A stretch of DNA of 11,283 nt from Clostridium sp. GTDB lineage: Bacteria; Bacillota; Clostridia; Lachnospirales; Lachnospiraceae. The stretch covers positions 1 to 11,283 of the forward strand of contig JAMPFS010000074.1 in assembly GCA_023664325.1 (NCBI GenBank). Direction: 5' to 3'. The notes beneath the pieces are model-generated. The model did not search any database, was not told the origin of the DNA, and saw nothing but the letters and a program-made list of their open reading frames with translations. The translations under genes were made by a program, and so were the position numbers. Below, piece after piece: positions 1-4,953 of this stretch; position 1 is the first letter of the stretch; each line of letters starts with the position of its first letter.

Positions 1-49
1 GGTACTTTGGGAAGATATATCCATTGTGAAATTGCATTTTGCGGAAACT

Positions 50-98
50 CAAACAGAAAATCACCGAAGCATAATAAACTTCGATGATTTTCTGTTTG
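50..98 (-). terminator. Long hairpin downstream of the last gene
   Basis: Arms 50-69 and 79-98 form a 20-bp stem with one mismatch (64/84) and a 9-nt loop. It starts about 75 nt beyond the stop of the last minus-strand gene. The outer arms are A/T-rich and the minus-strand exit continues TGTTTGAGTTT, a broken T-rich tail. This fits an intrinsic, possibly bidirectional, terminator closing the minus-strand gene run. Termination itself is inferred. Confidence 0.55.
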
Positions 99-134
99 TA
101 TCCAATTATTTTAATCATAATAAAGCTCGTGCAG

Positions 135-167
135 GTCATCAACCTCCGCTTTGCTCCGGTTGGTGAC
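135..167. other. Second hairpin at the end of the last gene
   Basis: GTCATCAACC at 135-144 pairs with GGTTGGTGAC at 158-167 across a 13-nt loop, immediately beyond the TGA at 174-176. On the plus strand the one irregular position is a T-G wobble; on the minus strand it is an A-C mismatch. The hairpin is therefore better in plus-strand RNA, where ATTTTAT follows. It could be a terminator for something converging from the left, or a transcript 3'-end structure for the minus-strand gene. Confidence 0.35.
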
Positions 168-173
168 ATTTTA

Positions 174-803
174 TCACAAATATTTTTTCCGGTTTTTCCC
201 TGTGTTTTTCCTGAATTTTAATTTTCCGCTATTCGCACGGTAACATTTTGTCTTCTCAATTTTGGAAATATAGTTTTGATAACTGGTTTTCGTTACGCTC
301 TTTCCGTTCACATAATACTTTCCATTTTTTGTTCTGGCTGCTACTTTCATCTTACTTCCGGTAACCCTATAATAAATCCAGTCGGAATCCCAATCATCGC
401 CTTCGTAGACCTTGATAATATGTTTTTTAGGATAAACCGCTTCTATTTCTCCACCAGAATAATAATTCATTTCCTTCAGTTTTTTTACCTTGCCGTTACG
501 GTATGTATATACCCAATAGCCCGCCGGTGCTGTGTAGCTTTCTTTCACAATCAGTTCCGGAACCTTGTCACCGGAAATATCCAGTACCGCAAAAAAAATG
601 CTGCCAAATTCCAGTCCTGCATATTCCCTAAAATCCGGCTGTTTCATAATATTGCTCAAATATTCTTTGTATGCCTTTTTTGCTTTTACTGCCTTGGATG
701 CTGCCTGGCTCGGGATTACTGCTGCAAAAACCGCAGACAGCAGGATACATAGGGTTACCGTTATCCTTTTGATATAAATTTTGTTCTTTTTTTGTGGAAT
801 CAT
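174..803 (-). CDS. Small exported protein, paralogue of the 1134-1703 product
   Basis: This is a 209-residue protein of unrecognised function. It has a basic N-terminus, a hydrophobic stretch (about residues 14-31) and a likely signal peptidase site after Ser-Gln-Ala34, so export is expected. The mature part shares its layout with the neighbouring 189-residue protein: a Lys/Tyr-rich helix, then a degenerate acidic loop at residues 74-84 (LDISGDKVPEL), then a WVYTYRNGKVKKL strand pair and a similar C-terminal segment. The tail is very basic (residues 190-209). The reading frame can be opened to a GTG at 812, but the GAGAGG Shine-Dalgarno at 812-817 would touch that GTG; it lies 8 nt from the ATG at 803, so 803 is preferred. 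The gene is the last of the minus-strand run and is separated from its paralogue by a palindromic element. A sensor, adhesin or ligand role is possible but nothing in the sequence settles it. Confidence 0.8.
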   Translation of the reverse strand: MIPQKKNKIYIKRITVTLCILLSAVFAAVIPSQAASKAVKAKKAYKEYLSNIMKQPDFREYAGLEFGSIFFAVLDISGDKVPELIVKESYTAPAGYWVYTYRNGKVKKLKEMNYYSGGEIEAVYPKKHIIKVYEGDDWDSDWIYYRVTGSKMKVAARTKNGKYYVNGKSVTKTSYQNYISKIEKTKCYRANSGKLKFRKNTGKNRKKYL

Positions 804-811
804 ATTTTTCA

Positions 812-817
812 CCTCTC
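812..817 (-). promoter_or_regulatory. Ribosome binding site fixing the start at 803
   Basis: The minus strand reads GAGAGG here. It ends 8 nt before the ATG at 801-803 but abuts the alternative GTG at 810-812, so the ATG is the likely start. Confidence 0.6.
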
Positions 818-819
818 TT

Positions 820-1056
820 TAGCTAAATCTATATAGGCAATTGTGAAACTCTGTTAATTCTATATCATGGTTGTGCAACATATACAAATCCATAAGCAGG
901 TACTTTGGAACCGTTGGTACTTAGGTGCCGTATTTTGGCACCTTATGTACCATTACAAGTGACAAGTAGCGCAAGCGTACCAGCGTTGGATTGTATATGT
1001 TGTACAACAAAAGAAAGAGAAAAGAGAGTTTCACAATTGTCTAGCTAAATCTATAT
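820..1056. mobile_element. MITE-like palindromic element with 15-bp direct repeats
   Basis: The 15-bp sequence TAGCTAAATCTATAT occurs at 820-834 and again at 1042-1056. The roughly 207 bp between them is built of nested inverted repeats. The outer arms CAATTGTGAAACTCT (838-852) and its exact complement (1025-1039) match 15/15. A middle pair (870-892 with 987-1008) matches except for one substitution and one indel. A central hairpin has AGGTGCC and GGCACCT arms with flanking GGTAC/GTACC. No coding frame of note lies inside. The layout resembles a non-autonomous miniature element with target duplication; a structured intergenic RNA is the alternative. It accounts for the gap between the two paralogous exported-protein genes. 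Confidence 0.5.
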
Positions 1057-1077
1057 TTATTAGCAAAACTCTCTTTT
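1020..1077. repeat. Inverted repeat after the 189-residue protein gene
   Basis: AAAAGAGAGTTT at 1020-1031 is exactly complementary to AAACTCTCTTTT at 1066-1077 (12/12, 34-nt spacer). It overlaps the right arm of the palindromic element, so the two structures are mutually exclusive in RNA. It may act as a weak terminator or processing site downstream of the gene ending at 1134. Confidence 0.35.
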
Positions 1078-1133
1078 CACAACTGGGTTTTGATAACCGT
1101 GCGTTTTTCTCATCTCTACTAAGTCCAAAATAA

Positions 1134-1703
1134 TTACTTATACATTTTAATCCAACTCAATTTGTTCGTAAACGCATCCATTTTCTTGCTGCTGATTTTT
1201 TTCCCATTCTTTTCGCATCTCTTCTCGTTTGTACCATATTCATACCAGCTGCGGTATGTATCTCCCTTTTTCAGTTTCGTTCCTTTCATATAATAACACG
1301 TATAGCTTGTATCCGAAGCCCCGCCTGAAAACATAATTACAATCTTCTTCGTACCCTTTAATCGGTAAATATCACCGGCCCCTCCATATGTTCCCTTATG
1401 AAGCTTCACAACTTTTCCTTTTTTATATGTATATATTTGATAACCGTTTCGCACACCGTACGAATATACCATGATCATTTCCTTCGTTCCATCTTTATTA
1501 ATATCATAAAGTTTATATCGGTTATATGGATATTTCTTCTCCGTGAAATGTTTCTTTGCATAAGACTTGTAGACTTTTTTTACTTTTGCCGCAGATGGTT
1601 TCGCCTGTGCAGAAATGGAACTGCACAAAACCAAACAACAAACTAATAATACAAATATTTTCTTTGATATACATAATACATTACTTTTTTTCTTTGAATT
1701 CAT
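1134..1703 (-). CDS. Small exported protein with EF-hand-like loop
   Basis: This is a 189-residue lysine- and tyrosine-rich protein. It has a basic N-terminus, a hydrophobic core (about residues 16-30) and a signal peptidase site after Ala-Gln-Ala34. Residues 67-75, DINKDGTKE, carry the D-x-N-x-D-G-x-x-E spacing of an EF-hand-type or FG-GAP-type calcium loop. The rest, with repeated G-Y-x-Y-TYKKGKV and KGTKK motifs, looks like short beta hairpins. It is a paralogue of the protein encoded at 174-803; the loop is intact here and degenerate there. Only 12 nt separate it from the upstream kinase gene, and its AAAGGAG ribosome binding site overlaps the kinase stop codon, so co-transcription is very likely. 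It could be an extracellular partner or ligand of the kinase ectodomain, but this rests on position alone. Confidence 0.82.
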   Translation of the reverse strand: MNSKKKSNVLCISKKIFVLLVCCLVLCSSISAQAKPSAAKVKKVYKSYAKKHFTEKKYPYNRYKLYDINKDGTKEMIMVYSYGVRNGYQIYTYKKGKVVKLHKGTYGGAGDIYRLKGTKKIVIMFSGGASDTSYTCYYMKGTKLKKGDTYRSWYEYGTNEKRCEKNGKKISSKKMDAFTNKLSWIKMYK

Positions 1704-1715
1704 ATCTTTTCTCCT

Positions 1716-4103
1716 TTACTCTTCTAAATAAAACGTTTCCGTGCTATGTATCAATGCCTGGCACTCTTCATTCTCTTCATCGGCAACGCTATAATCGACA
1801 CTAATACAGTGTACTACCTGATTGAGCCTGTAATCATCTAATATATACATTATTTGACAGCGTTCTTCTTCAAAATCACTTCCATCTTCTGCTTCATAAA
1901 CTCTCGTGTAATGCCCCTTCAAAACATAGCCATCACATTCATTCAGGCAGACCTCTGCGCATTCAACATTGATTGTTTCAGAAGTTTCATTCCACATATC
2001 CAGACACCAATTTGAAACATTTTCTGCATTTAAAACATTCCAGTCCTGAACCGGAACAGAATATCCATATGCACCGCAGTCACACCAACAGTCTCTTTCT
2101 CTCGTGATTGTCAAAATACTTAAATCACCAGCTAAAAGCTCATTAACAACATCACCATCCTCGTCCACCTCCCACTTATAACAATCTCCTGACCATATTT
2201 CCCCATCATCATCTTCCTGAAATATATAATCCTCCGCCTGATAATTGAAGCTCCCATCAAAACCGCACCAATATCCCTCTATTTCCGGCAGGATCATATA
2301 TCCGTCAAAATAGCTTCCACATACAGGTGCCTCGTCAGAAAATGACCTATCGGAATATTCATCCGCTGTATCATATTCATTCCACGTTTCATCAGGCTCT
2401 GCTATAGATTCCTCAGCAGCAGGTTCCGCAGTTGCGGCTTCCTCCGTAACCGTTTCCGCCATTGTGCTCTGTGTAACTACTTCCGCAGTAATTTCCGCCT
2501 GACCATTCCCGTTATCACTACTCTCATAATACTCCAAAAAAAGCCCAAGGAGAACCCAGCCTAAAAAAAGTGCACATATACTGCCAGTAAAAATACCTCT
2601 TCTCCGCGCCTTTGCCGTGTTTTTCTTTTGCCAGTTTTCCAGAACCACCCTGTCTTTTGCCTGCTGCCATGCCTGCAGCTGGTTATACTCCTTCCTGGTC
2701 TTCACATGCTCCTGTTTTCTTTGGTTCTCTCCTTTTGGCAAAACCTCACCTGATATTTCCCTCTTTCGACTCGGCATTTCTTTTCTTTCTTCTGCTGTCA
2801 GCGTTATCTCTTTTCGGGCATTTTCGCTGCCTGCCTCCTCTGAAAACACATCAAAAACTTCTCCCCAGGTAAGTTGGCTGTCGCTTTGATTTTTTCCCTC
2901 ATTAACAGGCAGTTTTTTATCAAAACTTTCCTTTTTCTCTACTGCTTGATTCTCTACATGCTCCTTCTCCTGAATCGCATTTCCATCCGGCAGCTGTTTT
3001 TCTTCCACCTCCCTTTCTTCGTCCTTTGCTGAACCTTTTTCTTTATACCTGCCTCCATGAAATACCGCCATCGTCTTATCCATATTGTCGGCATCTGTAT
3101 GACCAAAACCATCCTTCTCAACGATACTCCTGTTTTCAGAAGAAATCACTTGTGCTTCCTTTTCATATTCACACAGAAGTTTTTCCAATTCTCTTTTCAT
3201 ATCCCCGGGTGAGGAATACCGCTCTTGCGGCTGATAACTGCAAGCCTTTTGTATAATTTTTCCCAATTCTTTTGATGCGTTCCGGGGCTTGGGAATGATA
3301 TCACCGGATATACGCCTTTTCAAAGCTAACTCCTTATCCCGAAAAGATATTTTTTCCGGATACAAAGGCAGAAACGGTGCCCGGTTATCATTTAACAAAC
3401 GGAACATCACCAAACCTAACGAATAAATATCCACGGATAACGAATACTTTTCCCCGCGGTATACTTCCGGTGCCATATACATCTGTGTTCCCTTTTGCGA
3501 AACCGCCATTTCACTTTGCTCTAATGTTTTAGAAATTCCAAAATCGCCAAGCTTATAATTTCCGGTCTGCTCGGAAATAAATATATTTTCCGGTTTGATA
3601 TCCCTATGGATTACGTTAAATTTCTGGCAGGTCTCCAGCGCACTACATATATCTGTTCCCAGCCGAATGACTTCTTTCTCTGACGAAACTGCTGTCTGCG
3701 CAAAGGCTTGCTGCCTAAAATATGTAAGTAATGGTGTCAGTAATTCCATACGGATATATATTTTCCAGCTTTTTCCATCATCTGCCTTCTCTACTATATG
3801 GTCTTCATAGGATACAATATGGCTGTCTCCTTTCATCTGCTCCATCAGCGTACATTCATTTATAATGTCCTCCACTAAACTATAATAGTAATCTGCAACA
3901 TTCTCCTCTGATAATCCTTCGGACAGATAATAGTCCTTGGTCGAAAACTCTTTCCCCGGTATGGATATCACCTTTGCGGCTGCATGGTACATACGACCGA
4001 ACTCTTCCCGTTCTATCTCATAAACCATACCAAAATTTCCGTTACCAATTAATTTTTTTATTTTCCAATTATAGAAAATTGTATCACCCATCTGTAAGTC
4101 CAT
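1716..4103 (-). CDS. Membrane Ser/Thr protein kinase with Cys-rich acidic ectodomain
   Basis: This is a Hanks-type Ser/Thr kinase of 795 residues (numbers below count from the upstream ATG at 4109). Kinase domain about 14-312: glycine loop GNGNFG (22-27), ATP-binding Lys46, likely helix-C Glu85, catalytic HRDIKPEN (168-175, base Asp170), DFG 189-191 and APE 213-215, so it should be active. A charged Lys/Glu-rich linker (about 315-500) contains the motif NMDKTMAVF (342-350). One membrane helix spans about 505-527, followed by an acidic, Thr/Ala/Glu-rich stalk. The roughly 200-residue ectodomain has 13 cysteines (597, 615, 643, 674, 676, 678, 702, 717, 721, 725, 751, 768, 783) and no PASTA repeat. 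I do not recognise this ectodomain. The kinase domain is paralogous to that of the product encoded at 4954-7932, down to a 23-nt identical stretch around the HRD motif. GGAGG at 4113-4117 sits 9 nt from the ATG at 4103 but only 3 nt from the ATG at 4109, so 4103 is chosen; it also aligns with the paralogue's start. Confidence 0.92.
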   Translation of the reverse strand: MDLQMGDTIFYNWKIKKLIGNGNFGMVYEIEREEFGRMYHAAAKVISIPGKEFSTKDYYLSEGLSEENVADYYYSLVEDIINECTLMEQMKGDSHIVSYEDHIVEKADDGKSWKIYIRMELLTPLLTYFRQQAFAQTAVSSEKEVIRLGTDICSALETCQKFNVIHRDIKPENIFISEQTGNYKLGDFGISKTLEQSEMAVSQKGTQMYMAPEVYRGEKYSLSVDIYSLGLVMFRLLNDNRAPFLPLYPEKISFRDKELALKRRISGDIIPKPRNASKELGKIIQKACSYQPQERYSSPGDMKRELEKLLCEYEKEAQVISSENRSIVEKDGFGHTDADNMDKTMAVFHGGRYKEKGSAKDEEREVEEKQLPDGNAIQEKEHVENQAVEKKESFDKKLPVNEGKNQSDSQLTWGEVFDVFSEEAGSENARKEITLTAEERKEMPSRKREISGEVLPKGENQRKQEHVKTRKEYNQLQAWQQAKDRVVLENWQKKNTAKARRRGIFTGSICALFLGWVLLGLFLEYYESSDNGNGQAEITAEVVTQSTMAETVTEEAATAEPAAEESIAEPDETWNEYDTADEYSDRSFSDEAPVCGSYFDGYMILPEIEGYWCGFDGSFNYQAEDYIFQEDDDGEIWSGDCYKWEVDEDGDVVNELLAGDLSILTITRERDCWCDCGAYGYSVPVQDWNVLNAENVSNWCLDMWNETSETINVECAEVCLNECDGYVLKGHYTRVYEAEDGSDFEEERCQIMYILDDYRLNQVVHCISVDYSVADEENEECQALIHSTETFYLEE

Positions 4104-4112
4104 TTCCATGAT

Positions 4113-4117
4113 CCTCC
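4113..4117 (-). promoter_or_regulatory. Ribosome binding site fixing the start at 4103
   Basis: GGAGG on the minus strand is 3 nt from the first in-frame ATG (4109) and 9 nt from the second (4103). The second has normal spacing and matches the N-terminus of the paralogous kinase. Confidence 0.6.
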
Positions 4118-4143
4118 AATGTACACAAACTATTATGTTCTAA

Positions 4144-4923
4144 TCATTTTGCCTTAATGACATGAAGCAGCAGCAAAGTGACATTATCCCGTCCCCCATT
4201 TTCCAATGCGGTATTCAAAAGAATATCCGCTGTCTGGTGTACCTTTCCCGCATCCGTTAAAATATATTCGATCTCTTCCTCTTCTACCATGTCCGTCATA
4301 CCGTCACTGCACAACAAAATATAGTCATTTTCTTTCAGCGGTATATTCTCCTCGAAATACGGCTCTATAATCATTTCGTCCTCAAATATGCCTAAATGCT
4401 GTGTCAAACGGTTCTTTTTCGTGCTTGTCCGAAGCTCCGTCTGGGAAATAAGCCCCATATCATACAGGCTTTGCGCTTCATTATGGTTGACAGAAAGCTG
4501 TTTCAAACTGCCATCACGAAAAAGGAATATCGGGCTGTCACCCACGTTGCAAAAACTTAATTTTCCTTTTTGTATTTTGACAATTGCCAGCGTACTGCCC
4601 ATTCTTCCACTTTCCGTTTCATCCATCTGCTTACAGATTTTTTCATTTGCCTCGGCAATGTAACGGTCTCTAATCTGTTCAAACTTTGCATCCTGATATT
4701 GGCACAACAGCTTTGCCGCCTCTAAAGAGGCGATTTCTCCATTCTCTTCGCCTCCCATTCCGTCGAACACGGCACCCAGAAAATTCTTTTTGTCACAACA
4801 GGTATTATACTCAATCCGGTCTTCATGGACATTTTCCCGAAAGTAGCCATTCAAATAAAAATTGTCTTCATTATTCTGCCTGACCGCTCCTACATCCGAA
4901 ACAATACTGCATTCTATTTTCAC
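4144..4923 (-). CDS. PP2C-family Ser/Thr phosphatase
   Basis: This is a 259-residue PPM/PP2C-type metal-dependent phosphatase, the usual antagonist of PASTA kinases: it removes phosphate from Ser/Thr on the kinase and its targets in the cytoplasm. Visible motifs, numbered from the GTG start, are: Arg15 with NNED 17-20, DGMGG 54-58 (metal-binding Asp54), GST 109-111, GDS 128-130, SDG 206-208 (metal Asp207) and GGRDN 243-247 (metal Asp246). No signal peptide or membrane segment is present, and the length is normal for bacterial stand-alone PP2C enzymes. The frame is open to an ATG at 4941, but GGAGG (4934-4938) lies just after that ATG and 10 nt before the GTG at 4923, which gives a typical N-terminus MKIECSIVSDVG. 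The gene lies between two kinase genes (30 nt after one, 40 nt before the other), so it probably serves both. Confidence 0.93.
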   Translation of the reverse strand: MKIECSIVSDVGAVRQNNEDNFYLNGYFRENVHEDRIEYNTCCDKKNFLGAVFDGMGGEENGEIASLEAAKLLCQYQDAKFEQIRDRYIAEANEKICKQMDETESGRMGSTLAIVKIQKGKLSFCNVGDSPIFLFRDGSLKQLSVNHNEAQSLYDMGLISQTELRTSTKKNRLTQHLGIFEDEMIIEPYFEENIPLKENDYILLCSDGMTDMVEEEEIEYILTDAGKVHQTADILLNTALENGGRDNVTLLLLHVIKAK

Positions 4924-4933
4924 CTGCCAAAAT

Positions 4934-4939
4934 CCTCCC
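4934..4939 (-). promoter_or_regulatory. Ribosome binding site fixing the GTG start at 4923
   Basis: GGGAGG on the minus strand lies inside the first codons of the longer ATG-4941 reading and 10 nt upstream of the GTG at 4921-4923, favouring the shorter PP2C protein. Confidence 0.55.
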
Positions 4940-4953
4940 ATTCACGAAAACTC

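Noticed and set aside
276..752. Plus-strand 158-codon frame opposite the last gene.
   Set aside because: It lies antisense to a gene with a clear signal peptide, ribosome binding site and paralogue, and its Phe/Cys/Ile-rich product is typical of antisense to Lys-rich coding sequence.
1..908. GGTACTTTGG occurs at 1-10 and 899-908, a possible pair of element ends.
   Set aside because: A 10-bp match alone is expected by chance often enough; neighbouring bases do not extend it.
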